Assembly: GCA_028281575.1 (NCBI GenBank)
Contig: JANQJP010000031.1
Location: 1 to 64,000 of the forward strand
DNA from: Cellvibrionaceae bacterium
Lineage (GTDB): Bacteria > Pseudomonadota > Gammaproteobacteria > Pseudomonadales > Cellvibrionaceae
Reading direction: 5' to 3'
DNA: 64,000 nucleotides
Shown here: one piece after another, positions 9,436 to 18,376 of the stretch
How positions within the stretch are numbered: position 1 is the first letter of the stretch
Layout: each line of letters starts with the position of its first letter
Position numbers and translations under genes: made by a program
The notes under the pieces: generated by a model
The model's database searches: none
The model's input: only the letters and a program-made list of their open reading frames with translations
Told to the model about the DNA's origin: nothing

Positions 9436-10506
9436 ATGACGAGCGCTGGCACGACTATTAAAAAGCTTGTTTATATTTCGACGGTCGACATGTCACGCCC
9501 ATCGGCGCAACCGCTGCAAATTCGACAAATGTCCTCGGCTTTTTTTCGTGTTTACGGCGATGCATTTGAGGCCCGCGTTTACGATTCCTCCTATCAACGG
9601 GGTGCGTATGATTATCCACATGTGGTGTTTAAACAAAAATCGCGCAAATTGTTCCGCTCGGTGTGGGCGATTCGGCAGATGCTATTCCATTTGCATCCAA
9701 GTACTGAGGTATTTACTCGTGATCTTTTTTTGGCCAAGGTCGCGACAGTTTTTGGGCGTAAAGTTATTTGGGAATGTCATCAAGAGCTGAGTTTTTCAAA
9801 ACGCTTATGGGTGAAATTATTCGCTTGTTTTCCGAAGTTTCGCATATTAACGATATCGAACGCACTGGCCGACACCATGCCGTTTGCCGAAAAAAAGGGC
9901 AGGGTATTTGTCTATCACGACTGCGCGGATTTATCGCGCTATGAACGGGCCGGCACGGATCTTTTTGGCGACCATAAAGTAGCTGTATATACAGGAGCCC
10001 TGCACAAAGGGAAAGATGTGGACTCATTGGCGCCGCTTTTTGATGCGTTTCCGGACTGGCGATTTCTCTTTGTTGGCGGCGGGGGAGAAAAACTTCAAAG
10101 TTATCGCGACAGATATCAGTCTTTTACCAATGTTGAATTTATTGGCAGACAAGCGCCAGCAGAAATTCCTGTGTATCAAAAATCGGCGTCGATATTGCTT
10201 TATCCACTGACAAATACGAATCCGTTTTGGCGCTATACATCGCCGTTAAAACTCTTTGAATATATGGCGGCGGGGAAACCCATTGTCGCGTCCAATATTG
10301 GTTCCGTTGCTGAAATTTTTTCGGAAAAAAACGGGTTTGTTTTCGGTGGTAATACAACGGTTGTCGATGCATTTAGGCAATGCATGCAGGCTTCTCCCGA
10401 AGAGCTTGATCAGCTTAAAAGGCGCAACGCAGAATTGATTTCGACGACTTACAATTGGGATGCCCGCGCTCAATATATAAAAAGCGCGATCTGTAAACAG
10501 CGTTAA
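9436..10506 (+). CDS. GT4-type glycosyltransferase
   Basis: A 356-residue GT-B glycosyltransferase. It has the nucleotide-sugar binding half AVYTGALHKGKDVDSLAPLF followed by YTSPLKLFEYMAAGKPIVAS, a diagnostic GT4 motif. The N-terminal half is less conserved. Translation starts 2 nt after the stop of the preceding glycosyltransferase, suggesting translational coupling. Its 3' end overlaps by 4 nt the 3' end of the convergent GT2 gene, sharing a TTAA at 10503-10506. Confidence 0.87.
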   Translation: MTSAGTTIKKLVYISTVDMSRPSAQPLQIRQMSSAFFRVYGDAFEARVYDSSYQRGAYDYPHVVFKQKSRKLFRSVWAIRQMLFHLHPSTEVFTRDLFLAKVATVFGRKVIWECHQELSFSKRLWVKLFACFPKFRILTISNALADTMPFAEKKGRVFVYHDCADLSRYERAGTDLFGDHKVAVYTGALHKGKDVDSLAPLFDAFPDWRFLFVGGGGEKLQSYRDRYQSFTNVEFIGRQAPAEIPVYQKSASILLYPLTNTNPFWRYTSPLKLFEYMAAGKPIVASNIGSVAEIFSEKNGFVFGGNTTVVDAFRQCMQASPEELDQLKRRNAELISTTYNWDARAQYIKSAICKQR

Positions 10507-11330
10507 TTGCTAGCGGCAAGTTGCTGTTTTATTCCCGCCGGTGTTTCGATCAGTTTTTCATTAACAGATGTATTGCGGATAACGCGATTTCTTTTCCAGT
10601 CCGCGTCATTGACATAACCGCGGGCGTGGTCCAGGTGCACGCATATTGCGCTGTAGCGGATTTGTTTGGCTTTTATGCCGGCGTTTTTAAGTCGCCACCC
10701 GAATTCAGCGTCCAAACCGCCGTATTTCATTCTTTCGTCAAAGCCGTTTACACGCAGGGCGTCACTTTTGAAACAGGAGGCATTGTGGCCGTTCCACGAG
10801 CGGTTTGTGGTCGTGAGCGTATTATAAATCTTGGCCCGAATGGGGCCAGCAGTAAGTTTCATAAATTTGATGCTTGGTTCAACACCGTATTTTGTAAGCC
10901 ATCGCTTGTCAAAACAATAGCCTTTAACGATGTCATCTTTGGTAATTAATTTGCTGGTGCGCATCGGCAATTTAAAATAGCCACCGGATAAAAAGTAGCC
11001 GGGTTCAGCGTGGCTGCGGTGGACGGCAACAAAATCTTTGCGCGGAATGCAGTCGCCGTCTGTCATAACAATGTAATCGCCCGTTGCAGCGATAATGGCT
11101 TTATTGAGAATGCGGCATTTTTGAAAGCCGTCGTCCTCATGCCAAATATGTTGAACATCGCGGTCGGATTCGTTCTTAAAATCATTGATGACCTCGCGTG
11201 TCTCTTCACCTGAACCGTCATCAGCGATGATGATTTCAAACTGCCTGTCCGTTTGTTGGTCAAAACCCCACAGGACTTTTTGCAGCCAGGCAGGTGAATT
11301 GTAGGTGGTGAAGATAACGCTGATTTTCAC
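10503..11330 (-). CDS. GT2 family glycosyltransferase
   Basis: A 275-residue inverting GT-A glycosyltransferase. It starts MKISVIFTTYNSPAWLQKVL, the signature GT2 N-terminus. The nucleotide-binding segment is IIIADDGSGEETREV, and the metal-binding DxD-like segment is YIVMTDGDCIPRKDFV. The C-terminal part (NGFDERMKYGGLDAEFGWRL) resembles the galactosyltransferase C-terminal region. It is soluble, without TM segments. It is convergent with the GT4 gene at 9436-10506 and likely acts on the same surface polysaccharide. Confidence 0.88.
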   Translation of the reverse strand: MKISVIFTTYNSPAWLQKVLWGFDQQTDRQFEIIIADDGSGEETREVINDFKNESDRDVQHIWHEDDGFQKCRILNKAIIAATGDYIVMTDGDCIPRKDFVAVHRSHAEPGYFLSGGYFKLPMRTSKLITKDDIVKGYCFDKRWLTKYGVEPSIKFMKLTAGPIRAKIYNTLTTTNRSWNGHNASCFKSDALRVNGFDERMKYGGLDAEFGWRLKNAGIKAKQIRYSAICVHLDHARGYVNDADWKRNRVIRNTSVNEKLIETPAGIKQQLAASN

Positions 11331-11805
11331 AATTGTGGGTCCGTACTTTTATTGGCGATCATTCGATTGCGCAAATATACCACGCGGCTCTGGAGATTAC
11401 TTATGTGTTGGTGCATTTGGTGACTGGTTGGAAGTTATTAATGACTATCTAGTTTTTGCATGAAAAGTTACAAAATCTGAATTGGATTGTTCGTTCCGTT
11501 AGTCCTAAGCTAAGGCTTTGTGCGGGACGCCAAACCTTCCCTGGGGCTTCGCAGCGGCTTCCTTCGACAATTGCTCCTGCATTGTTCTACTACCGCCATC
11601 CATGGCGGCATGTCGTTGAGACCCGTGCAAAGCCTTAGCTTAGGACTAACTTAAATTCTGTTAGATTTAGTTTTTTTGATTACTTAGGGGTAAAAACATC
11701 TAATTCATGATCTATCTAGCTGTAATGTTCGTTTGGGTCTGTCTTGACATCTAGCATATAAGCTGAAAAACTGCGCCGCATAAACTACTGAATATATAAC
11801 CAGAT
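11331..11805. other. 475-nt divergent intergenic region
   Basis: Space between the starts of the GT2 gene (minus) and ruvC (plus). It holds element B (11498-11650, listed separately). It also holds a TTGACA hexamer at 11744-11749 that could be the -35 box of the ruvCA promoter, although the -10 position at 17-bp spacing (AAAACT) is poor. I see no convincing gene; a 60-codon open frame here is created by element B. Confidence 0.5.
11498..11650. repeat. Long-armed palindromic element B
   Basis: Perfect 23-bp inverted repeats at 11498-11520 (begins GTTAGTCCTAAGC) and 11628-11650, extendable to 29 bp with two mismatches. They enclose a core of about 95 nt. The core contains a perfect small palindrome CCGCCATCCATGGCGG (11593-11608), which recurs exactly at 20825-20840 inside the split tRNA-Lys copy. 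It sits between divergent genes. Possibly a MITE-like element or a structured RNA. Confidence 0.8.
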
Positions 11806-12327
11806 ATGTCGCTTGTACTTGGAGTCGATCCTGGCTCTCGTCTCACCGGTTTTGGGCTCGTGCAGTCCTTGGGTGCCAAGCTCGATTATGTGACAAGTGG
11901 TGTTATTCGGATAGCACCTACCTTACCCCTGCCAGAGCGACTGGATTTGATTTACGAAAGCCTTATCGAGGTCATCGAAAAGCATCAGCCCAGCGAATTT
12001 GCGATTGAAAGTGTCTTTATGTCGAAAAGTGCTGGTTCGGCATTAAAGCTTGGTCAGGCGCGGGGTGCGGCCATTGTCGCAGCGACTTCGCAGGGCCTGG
12101 AGGTGCATGAATATGAGGCGCGTAAGGTAAAGCAATCTGTCGTTGGCACTGGTGCGGCTGACAAGCTTCAAGTACAGCATATGGTGAAAACCTTGCTAAA
12201 GCTCCCCAAAACGCCTCAGGAAGATGCGGCGGATGCGCTGGCGGTTGCGCTTTGTCATATCAATACGCAAAAACATTTGCTCAGTGTCGCGCAATCAAAA
12301 CATTTTCGTCGGGGTCGTTTGGTTTAG
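11806..12327 (+). CDS. ruvC: Holliday junction resolvase RuvC
   Basis: A 173-residue endonuclease that cleaves Holliday junctions symmetrically, guided by RuvAB. The family's acidic residues are visible: Asp7 in LGVDPGSRLTGFG, Glu in AIESVFMSKSA, and the paired aspartates in QEDAADALAVALCH near the C-terminus. Length is typical. The stop codon is followed immediately by the ruvA ATG at 12328, so the genes are co-transcribed and probably translationally coupled. Confidence 0.98.
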   Translation: MSLVLGVDPGSRLTGFGLVQSLGAKLDYVTSGVIRIAPTLPLPERLDLIYESLIEVIEKHQPSEFAIESVFMSKSAGSALKLGQARGAAIVAATSQGLEVHEYEARKVKQSVVGTGAADKLQVQHMVKTLLKLPKTPQEDAADALAVALCHINTQKHLLSVAQSKHFRRGRLV

Positions 12328-12942
12328 ATGATAGGGCGTATTCGGGGTACTTTAATAGAAAAGCAGGCGCCATATTTGCTGGTGGATACCAACGGTGTTG
12401 GCTATGAATTGCAAGCGCCAATGACAACATTTTTCTCGCTTCCGGATGATGGCAACGAAGTGATCTTGCATACCCATTTTGCCGTTAGCGAGAATGCGCA
12501 GCAGTTGTTTGGCTTTATTGAAAAACAAGATCGTGAGCTGTTTCGCCTGCTTATTAAGGTGAATGGGGTTGGACCTAAGATGGCTGTGAGTATTATGTCC
12601 ATGGACAGCGCCACTTTTGTGCGCTGTGTTATGGACAATGACGTCGCTTCGTTGGTCAAAGTCCCTGGTGTTGGTAAAAAAACTGCCGAACGTTTGATCA
12701 TTGAGATGCGCGATAAATTGAAGTCCTGGCGTGCGGAAGGTGGTTCTGTACCCGAAGCAAACTACGCGCGCGAAGCTACATTCGGTGTTAATCATAATGT
12801 TGCGGAAGCTGAAAGTGCGTTGGTAGCGCTCGGTTACAAGCCGACTGAGGCGGCTAAGGCTGTTGCGCGCGTGCTCGTTGATGAACCTCAAAGTGCGGAG
12901 GATATTATTCGGTTAGCCTTAAAATCCATGTTGCCTGTCTAA
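12328..12942 (+). CDS. ruvA: Holliday junction DNA helicase subunit RuvA
   Basis: A 204-residue junction-binding tetramer subunit. It has an N-terminal OB-fold ([20 protein letters not shown]) and tandem helix-hairpin-helix motifs ([16 protein letters not shown] and [18 protein letters not shown]). The C-terminal RuvB-binding domain ([20 protein letters not shown]) follows. It binds four-way junctions and loads RuvB. Normally ruvB follows closely; here 234 nt containing palindromic element C separate them. Confidence 0.98.
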   Translation: MIGRIRGTLIEKQAPYLLVDTNGVGYELQAPMTTFFSLPDDGNEVILHTHFAVSENAQQLFGFIEKQDRELFRLLIKVNGVGPKMAVSIMSMDSATFVRCVMDNDVASLVKVPGVGKKTAERLIIEMRDKLKSWRAEGGSVPEANYAREATFGVNHNVAEAESALVALGYKPTEAAKAVARVLVDEPQSAEDIIRLALKSMLPV

Positions 12943-13013
12943 TGAGACTTGTTAATACGAAAAATTGTTCCTGGTGCATTTAGCTTAACAACTTCAGCAT
13001 CTGTGCCCTCGAA

Positions 13014-13123
13014 GCGTTCGCGTGCCGGTGATAGGTTCAAAAAACGCATAAATACATCCCTGTAGCTCCGGCAATTCATCCCTGAATTGACGGTTTTTGA
13101 ACCTATCACCGACACGCAAACGC
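13014..13123. repeat. Long-armed palindromic element C, between ruvA and ruvB
   Basis: 30-nt inverted repeats at 13014-13043 and 13094-13123 (28/30 complementary; inner part GGTGATAGGTTCAAAAA) enclose a 50-nt asymmetric core at 13044-13093. The reverse complement of that core matches the core of element D (61718-61767) at 43 of 50 positions. An outer, weaker inverted repeat (TGGTGCATTTA near 12972 and its complement near 13146-13156) surrounds it, suggesting insertion into or beside another palindrome. It could hinder read-through from ruvA into ruvB. Confidence 0.88.
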
Positions 13124-13176
13124 GTATGTGCCAAAATTGAGACTTAAATGCACCACAGGTTAAATAACTCAAAGCG

Positions 13177-14211
13177 ATGATTGAAGAAGACCGTCTTATC
13201 AGTGCCGATGCCCAGCCGAGAGAAGAGCAGTTAGATCGTGCCGTCAGGCCCAAGCGCCTCGCCGACTACATTGGTCAGCCCGCGGTTAAAGAGCAAATGC
13301 ATATTTTTATTGAGGCTGCGCGTGGGCGGGGAGAAGCGCTCGATCATACGCTGATTTTCGGTCCGCCGGGGCTCGGTAAAACCACTTTGGCCAATATTAT
13401 TGCCGAAGAGATGCAGGTGGATCTCAAGACCACTTCGGGTCCGGTATTGGAAAAGGCGGGTGATCTCGCGGCATTGCTGACAAATCTCGAATCGGGTGAC
13501 GTGATTTTTATCGACGAAATTCATCGCCTGAGCCCCGTCGTAGAAGAAGTGTTGTATCCGGCGATGGAAGACTTTCAGCTCGATATCATGATTGGCGAAG
13601 GACCGGCGGCGCGCTCAATTAAACTGGATTTGCCGCCGTTTACATTGGTTGGTGCAACGACGCGCGCGGGCTTGCTTACCTCGCCGCTGCGCGACCGTTT
13701 CGGCATTGTGCAGCGCCTGGAATTTTACAGTGAGGATGATCTCACCAGTATCGTTAGCCGCGCGGCGAAGCTGATCGGTGTCGAGATAGAGCCTGACGGC
13801 GCGCGCGAAATTGCGCGGCGTTCACGGGGAACGCCGCGCATTGCCAACCGCTTGTTGCGGCGGGTACGCGACTATGCGCAAGTAAAATCTGATGGCATTG
13901 TGACAAAAGCGATTGCGGATCTCGCATTGAATATGTTGAATGTCGACAAGTTTGGTTTTGATCATATGGACAGGCGTTTGCTGCTCGCGATTATGGAAAA
14001 ATTTGGTGGCGGTCCGGTTGGCGTTGATAGTCTGGCTGCAGCGATTAGTGAGGAGCGTGATACCATCGAAGATGTGCTCGAACCCTATCTTATTCAGCAG
14101 GGCTTTATGATGCGCACGCCGCGCGGCAGAGTAGCCACCCAAAGTACCTACGATCATTTCGGTCTCACCATGCCCGGCAAATTGAAGCAAGATAGCTTGC
14201 CGGGCATGTGA
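13177..14211 (+). CDS. ruvB: Holliday junction branch migration ATPase RuvB
   Basis: A 344-residue AAA+ motor that drives branch migration with RuvA. Walker A is [17 protein letters not shown] and Walker B/DExH is [10 protein letters not shown]. Sensor 1 is [12 protein letters not shown]. The C-terminal winged-helix domain includes [18 protein letters not shown], a hallmark of RuvB. Full length. It is separated from ruvA by element C, so it may have its own promoter in that spacer; none is obvious. Confidence 0.98.
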   Translation: MIEEDRLISADAQPREEQLDRAVRPKRLADYIGQPAVKEQMHIFIEAARGRGEALDHTLIFGPPGLGKTTLANIIAEEMQVDLKTTSGPVLEKAGDLAALLTNLESGDVIFIDEIHRLSPVVEEVLYPAMEDFQLDIMIGEGPAARSIKLDLPPFTLVGATTRAGLLTSPLRDRFGIVQRLEFYSEDDLTSIVSRAAKLIGVEIEPDGAREIARRSRGTPRIANRLLRRVRDYAQVKSDGIVTKAIADLALNMLNVDKFGFDHMDRRLLLAIMEKFGGGPVGVDSLAAAISEERDTIEDVLEPYLIQQGFMMRTPRGRVATQSTYDHFGLTMPGKLKQDSLPGM

Positions 14212-14237
14212 TTTTATAGCGGTGTTCGAGGAAAACG

Positions 14238-14681
14238 TTGTCAATGAATCAACAGGAATTTTTACTGCCGATACGTGTCTACATTGAAGATACTGATGCT
14301 GGTGGTGTCGTCTTTTATGCGAATTACCTTAAATTTATGGAGCGGGCGCGCACCGAGTTTTTACGCGCTCTAGGTTTTCCGAAACCCGCGCTGCTGACGG
14401 ATGAACTCAGTATCGTGGTCAGTTCCGTGAACATCGACTACAAGCGTGGTGCAACGTTGGATGACGACCTCGCAGTAACCGCGCGTATTGAAAAGCTGGC
14501 GCGAAGCTACATTATTTTTAGTCAGGAAGTGTTCCGCGATGACGGTGAGGGAAATGCAAAAACGCTGCTTGCTGAAGCTAAGATAAAAGTTGCCTGCGTC
14601 AATAGATTATTAATGAAACCCGTACCTTTTCCCAACGAACTGCGTTCAGCAGTAACTAACTATTTAGGAGATATTGCCTGA
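14238..14681 (+). CDS. ybgC: Tol-Pal-associated acyl-CoA thioesterase YbgC
   Basis: A 147-residue hot-dog-fold thioesterase and the first gene of the Tol-Pal operon. The catalytic motif YIEDTDAGGVVFYANYLKFM carries the conserved Asp. Two starts are possible: TTG at 14238, well spaced (6 nt) from a GAGGA at 14228-14232, or ATG at 14244, two codons later. Its stop overlaps the tolQ start in ATGA. The family hydrolyses short-chain acyl-CoA or acyl-ACP and is linked to envelope phospholipid metabolism; its exact role in Tol-Pal is not settled. Confidence 0.95.
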   Translation: MSMNQQEFLLPIRVYIEDTDAGGVVFYANYLKFMERARTEFLRALGFPKPALLTDELSIVVSSVNIDYKRGATLDDDLAVTARIEKLARSYIIFSQEVFRDDGEGNAKTLLAEAKIKVACVNRLLMKPVPFPNELRSAVTNYLGDIA

Positions 14682-15373
14682 TGAGTCAGGATCCAATGTC
14701 TATATGGCATTTAATCAGCGAGGCCAGTTTTCTCGTTAAAGTTGTAATGGCGATGTTGGTACTCGCATCCGTATTTTCTTGGGGCATTATTATTCAGTTG
14801 GGTGCCTACCAGAATCGCGCAAAAAAATTGTTTGATGTTTTTGAGAACCATTTTTGGTCGGGTGTCGATTTGACTCAACTATATCGCCAGGGCAATGGTG
14901 CTGCGCAGGCAAACTCTATTCAGGGGGTTGAGAATATTTTTCGTGCGGGCTTTAAAGAATTCTCGCGTTTGCGCCAGCAGGGCAGTGCCGACCCCGATGC
15001 CGTGATGGAAGGCACCCAGCGAGCGATGCGGGTGGCAACATCGAAAGAAGAGGAAAAGCTCGAATCGTATTTACCTTTTTTAGCCAGTGTGGCTTCAGTC
15101 AGTCCCTATGTGGGCTTGTTTGGGACGGTTTGGGGCATTATGAATTCGTTTCGCGGTCTTGCGAGCGAGCATCAGGCAACGCTTGCGACGGTAGCACCCG
15201 GTATTGCAGAAGCACTCATCGCGACAGCAATGGGCTTGTTCGCCGCGATACCCGCGGTCCTTGCCTACAACCGTTTTTCCACCCGGGCTGAATCTCTCAT
15301 CAACAGTTATGAGACGTTTGCCGATGAATTCTCTGCGATCTTGCATCGTCAAGTGCATTCCAAGCAGGTTTAA
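14681..15373 (+). CDS. tolQ: TolQ, proton channel subunit of Tol-Pal
   Basis: A 230-residue inner-membrane protein of the MotA/TolQ/ExbB family. TM1 is near residues 15-37 (LVKVVMAMLVLASVFSWGII), and two further TMs frame the conserved block SVSPYVGLFGTVWGIMNSF and GIAEALIATAMGLFAAIPAV. With TolR it harvests the proton-motive force to energise TolA. It overlaps ybgC by 1 nt, and tolR starts 2 nt after its stop. Confidence 0.98.
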   Translation: MSQDPMSIWHLISEASFLVKVVMAMLVLASVFSWGIIIQLGAYQNRAKKLFDVFENHFWSGVDLTQLYRQGNGAAQANSIQGVENIFRAGFKEFSRLRQQGSADPDAVMEGTQRAMRVATSKEEEKLESYLPFLASVASVSPYVGLFGTVWGIMNSFRGLASEHQATLATVAPGIAEALIATAMGLFAAIPAVLAYNRFSTRAESLINSYETFADEFSAILHRQVHSKQV

Positions 15374-15375
15374 CC

Positions 15376-15795
15376 ATGGCCAAAGCTGGCAAAAGAAAAC
15401 CGCTTGCTGAAATTAATGTTGTACCTTATATCGACGTGATGCTGGTGTTGCTTGTCATCTTTATGGTGACCGCGCCGTTGTTAATGCAAGGCGTAAAAGT
15501 CGATTTGCCCAACGCACCATCGGCGCCCCTGGATAAAAAAGACCAGGAACCTTTGATTGTATCAATCAAGCAAGATGGGACGTTGTATTTAAATACCGGT
15601 AAAGACCAGGAAAAAGCAAAACCAAAGACTCAGATTATTAGCACTGTCGAAAAAGTTTTACGAAATAAACCGAATACACCGATATTGGTCTGGGGTGATC
15701 ATAAGGTGGAATACGGTGTAATCGTTGCGTTAATGACAGACCTGCAAGGGGCCGGTGCGCCGTCAGTTGGATTGGTTACCGAGCCGGGCCCTTAG
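15376..15795 (+). CDS. tolR: TolR, Tol-Pal stator subunit
   Basis: A 139-residue ExbD/TolR protein. One N-terminal TM segment carries the conserved proton-pathway aspartate (INVVPYIDVMLVLLVIFMV). A periplasmic domain with VDLPNAPS and the terminal segment ALMTDLQGAGAPSVGLVTEP is typical of TolR. It lies between tolQ (2-nt gap) and tolA in the operon. Confidence 0.98.
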   Translation: MAKAGKRKPLAEINVVPYIDVMLVLLVIFMVTAPLLMQGVKVDLPNAPSAPLDKKDQEPLIVSIKQDGTLYLNTGKDQEKAKPKTQIISTVEKVLRNKPNTPILVWGDHKVEYGVIVALMTDLQGAGAPSVGLVTEPGP

Positions 15796-15815
15796 CCTAT
15801 GCGTACATATTGAAT

Positions 15816-16529
15816 ATGATTTCTCCGGGCCCACTTCTCATTAGTGTCTTTGTTCACATTTTGGTTGCCGGCGCAGCGTTTTACGGTTGGCAAAAGCATC
15901 ATGAGCCAAAACGGGTTGCACCTCCGCGTTATGTCGACGCCAAGCTTGTCAAACTGAAATCAGAAACAAAAAAAAATCAGAAAAAAAAGCAGCCGAAAAA
16001 AGTTGATTTAACCAAGCGAAAAAAACAAGCGGCGCCTAAAAAGACAGCACCTGCAAAAACAAAAGAAGTAAAGCCAAAAAAAACACAGGCTGAAATAGAT
16101 ACAGAAAAAAGACGGGAACAAAAACGGCAGGAGGATATCAAAAAGGAACTTGAACGTCAGCGCGTATTGCAGGAGCTTGAAGAAGCACTAAAACAGGAAG
16201 AGCTCGCGCTGGCGGAACAAGAACTTGAAAGCGAAGCACTAAGTTATATGCAGGCGATTTCGCAACGTATTGAACAAAATTGGAATCGACCGCCATCGGC
16301 GCGCAATGGCATGCGCTGTGAGCTATTGATTCAATTGGTACCAACAGGTAGAGTCGTCGCCGTTTCTATTGTTGAGTCGAGTGGAAATAAGGCCTTTGAC
16401 CGTTCTGCTGAACAGGCGGTAAAGAAAATTGAAGTCTTTCCCGAAATCAAAGAAATGTCAGCGGATGTTTTTGAAAAATACTATCGCAGGCTACGCTTAG
16501 TTTTTAATCCTCAGGATCTTAGGCAGTGA
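15816..16529 (+). CDS. tolA: TolA, trans-periplasmic linker protein
   Basis: About 238 residues. One N-terminal TM ([20 protein letters not shown]) carries the SVFVH segment used to contact TolQR. A long Lys/Glu/Ala/Gln-rich helical domain (about residues 45-145) and a C-terminal TonB-like domain follow ([40 protein letters not shown] fold). It is shorter than the E. coli protein (about 421), mainly in the helical rod. ATG 15816 is chosen over the in-frame TTG at 15810. Its last codons overlap the tolB GTG start. TolA pulls on Pal and TolB to constrict the outer membrane during division. Confidence 0.95.
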   Translation: MISPGPLLISVFVHILVAGAAFYGWQKHHEPKRVAPPRYVDAKLVKLKSETKKNQKKKQPKKVDLTKRKKQAAPKKTAPAKTKEVKPKKTQAEIDTEKRREQKRQEDIKKELERQRVLQELEEALKQEELALAEQELESEALSYMQAISQRIEQNWNRPPSARNGMRCELLIQLVPTGRVVAVSIVESSGNKAFDRSAEQAVKKIEVFPEIKEMSADVFEKYYRRLRLVFNPQDLRQ

Positions 16530-17809
16530 ATTTTTCCAAATTAAGTTTGTTGTTTTTGCTCGTGCTTGCAAATATAGCTCGGGCAGAGCTTACGATTGAA
16601 ATAACCCAGGGTGTCGACGACCCGATGCCAGTCGCGGTAGTCCCCTTTGGTGGTGTTGTCCCCGAGACCGGCGAACAAATGCATAACATTATTGCCAATG
16701 ATTTGCGCAGCAGTGGTTTTTTTCGACCTATAAGTCCCAGCGATATGTTATCTCATCCCTCTCAGGAAGCAGATATATATTATCGCGACTGGCGTCTTCT
16801 AGGCGCGAGTTATATTGTTATTGGCAATATTTGGCAAGAAAGCGGCGGTTACGCCCTTGAGTATTCGCTGTTTGACGTACTTTCTCAGCAAAAAATATGG
16901 ACCAAAGTGACTCGCGGTAACGCCCAACAGGTTCGCGATATTGCGCATGCGAGCAGCGATCAAATTTACGAGGCGATTACCAATATTCGCGGCGTATTTT
17001 CGACGAAAATTCTTTACGTACAGGACCTCGGTGTCGATGGGCCTGGGCGTTATCGAATGATGACCTCTGATGTCGATGGCGCGCGTGAGCGAGTGTTGTA
17101 TTCTTCTTCGCAACCGCTGCTTTCGCCCGCGTGGTCCAATAATATGCAACAAATCGCTTACGTTTCTTTTGAAACTTCGCGACCGGCAATTTACCGTCAC
17201 GATCTCGTAAGTGGCGCGCGTGAACAAATAACGAATTTTCCCGGTTTAAATGGCGCGCCCGCGTGGTCGCCGGACGATAGAAAACTCGCCTTTGTATTAT
17301 CTAAAGACGGTAATCCGGAAATTTACACGTATGATCTTGCGACTAAGAAATTGCGGCGTATTACCAACCATTTTGCCATCGATACCGAGCCCAATTGGAC
17401 GCCAGATGGGAAATCGCTGATTTTTACGTCAAATCGTGGCGGAAGCCCGCAAATTTATCAAATAGGGCTTGCCAGTGGGCGGGTAGAACGCTTAACCTTT
17501 GACGGCGATTACAACGCGCGCGGCAGGGTTTCGCCTGATGGAAAGAGTATTGTAATGGTCCATAGGGAAAATGGTGTCTTCCATATTGCTTGGCAAGAGA
17601 TCGCCACGGGCAATATTCGGGTATTGACAGAAACTTGGTTGGACGAATCTCCCACCATTGCACCTAATGGTGCAATGTTGTTGTATGCGACACAGCACAA
17701 CAACAAGGGAGTGCTTGCAGCAGTATCAATGGACGCCGGCGTGAAGTTTAGGCTGCCATCGAAATTGGGGGATGTGCGGGAACCTGCGTGGTCACCGTTT
17801 CCAAAATAA
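16526..17809 (+). CDS. tolB: TolB, periplasmic beta-propeller of Tol-Pal
   Basis: A 427-residue periplasmic protein. Its signal peptide is about residues 1-20 ([13 protein letters not shown]). The N-terminal TolB domain ([11 protein letters not shown]) is followed by a six-bladed propeller with repeated WSPDD/WTPDGK/VSPDGK blades ([33 protein letters not shown]). It starts with GTG overlapping the tolA stop as GTGA. It binds Pal and modulates the Pal-TolA contact. Confidence 0.98.
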   Translation: MNFSKLSLLFLLVLANIARAELTIEITQGVDDPMPVAVVPFGGVVPETGEQMHNIIANDLRSSGFFRPISPSDMLSHPSQEADIYYRDWRLLGASYIVIGNIWQESGGYALEYSLFDVLSQQKIWTKVTRGNAQQVRDIAHASSDQIYEAITNIRGVFSTKILYVQDLGVDGPGRYRMMTSDVDGARERVLYSSSQPLLSPAWSNNMQQIAYVSFETSRPAIYRHDLVSGAREQITNFPGLNGAPAWSPDDRKLAFVLSKDGNPEIYTYDLATKKLRRITNHFAIDTEPNWTPDGKSLIFTSNRGGSPQIYQIGLASGRVERLTFDGDYNARGRVSPDGKSIVMVHRENGVFHIAWQEIATGNIRVLTETWLDESPTIAPNGAMLLYATQHNNKGVLAAVSMDAGVKFRLPSKLGDVREPAWSPFPK

Positions 17810-17844
17810 GATTTATCGACAAAGAAATTACCGGGAGTGTTCCA

Positions 17845-18363
17845 ATGGTTAGATCAATAAAACTTCTTATGACTGCATTAGCGGTAACAGCGCTGGTTGC
17901 GGGCTGTTCTTCTAATAAAAAGAAAGCCGAGGAAGAAGCAGCGCGTTTAGCAGCAGAAGAAGCCGAGCGCGCGCGTTTGGAAGAAGCTGCACGTAAGAAA
18001 GCTGAAGAAGATGCGGCGGCTGCGGAAAAAGCCAAGTGCGATAATGCAGACACTGTATTCTATTTTGATTTCGACCAGTCATTGCTTCGCGCTGAATCGC
18101 GTGCTGCGTTGTTGGTACAGGCTGAGTGCCTGAAAAAATACGGTTCGTCGATCCGTTTGGAAGGCCACGCAGATGAGCGCGGTAGCCGTGAATACAATAT
18201 GGCATTGGGCGAGCGTCGCGCGAACGCCGTAGCTGACTTCCTTAAGCTAAATGGTATTTCAGGTTCGGATATTGAAACTGTAAGTTACGGTGAAGAGCGT
18301 CCAGCGGAAGTGGGTAGTTATGAAAGCGCCTGGTCTAAAAACCGTCGAGTAGAACTTAAATAA
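17845..18363 (+). CDS. pal: Pal, peptidoglycan-associated lipoprotein
   Basis: 172 residues from ATG 17845, preceded by GGGAG at about 17833-17837. An in-frame GTG at 17788 lies inside tolB and would bury the signal peptide. The lipobox LVAGC gives lipidation at Cys21. An Ala/Glu/Lys-rich linker precedes an OmpA-like peptidoglycan-binding domain with VFYFDFDQSLLR and GHADERGSREYNMALGERRA, which carry the conserved Asp and Arg that hold diaminopimelate. It anchors the outer membrane to peptidoglycan. Confidence 0.98.
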   Translation: MVRSIKLLMTALAVTALVAGCSSNKKKAEEEAARLAAEEAERARLEEAARKKAEEDAAAAEKAKCDNADTVFYFDFDQSLLRAESRAALLVQAECLKKYGSSIRLEGHADERGSREYNMALGERRANAVADFLKLNGISGSDIETVSYGEERPAEVGSYESAWSKNRRVELK

Positions 18364-18376
18364 GTAAATAGTTTAA

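Noticed and set aside
11456..11638. 60-codon open frame inside element B
   Set aside because: Created by the palindromic element; no ribosome site and no similarity to any protein I know.
12352..12891. 179-codon open frame on the minus strand opposite ruvA
   Set aside because: Fully antisense to a well-supported ruvA; no recognisable motifs, no ribosome site. A frame shadow.
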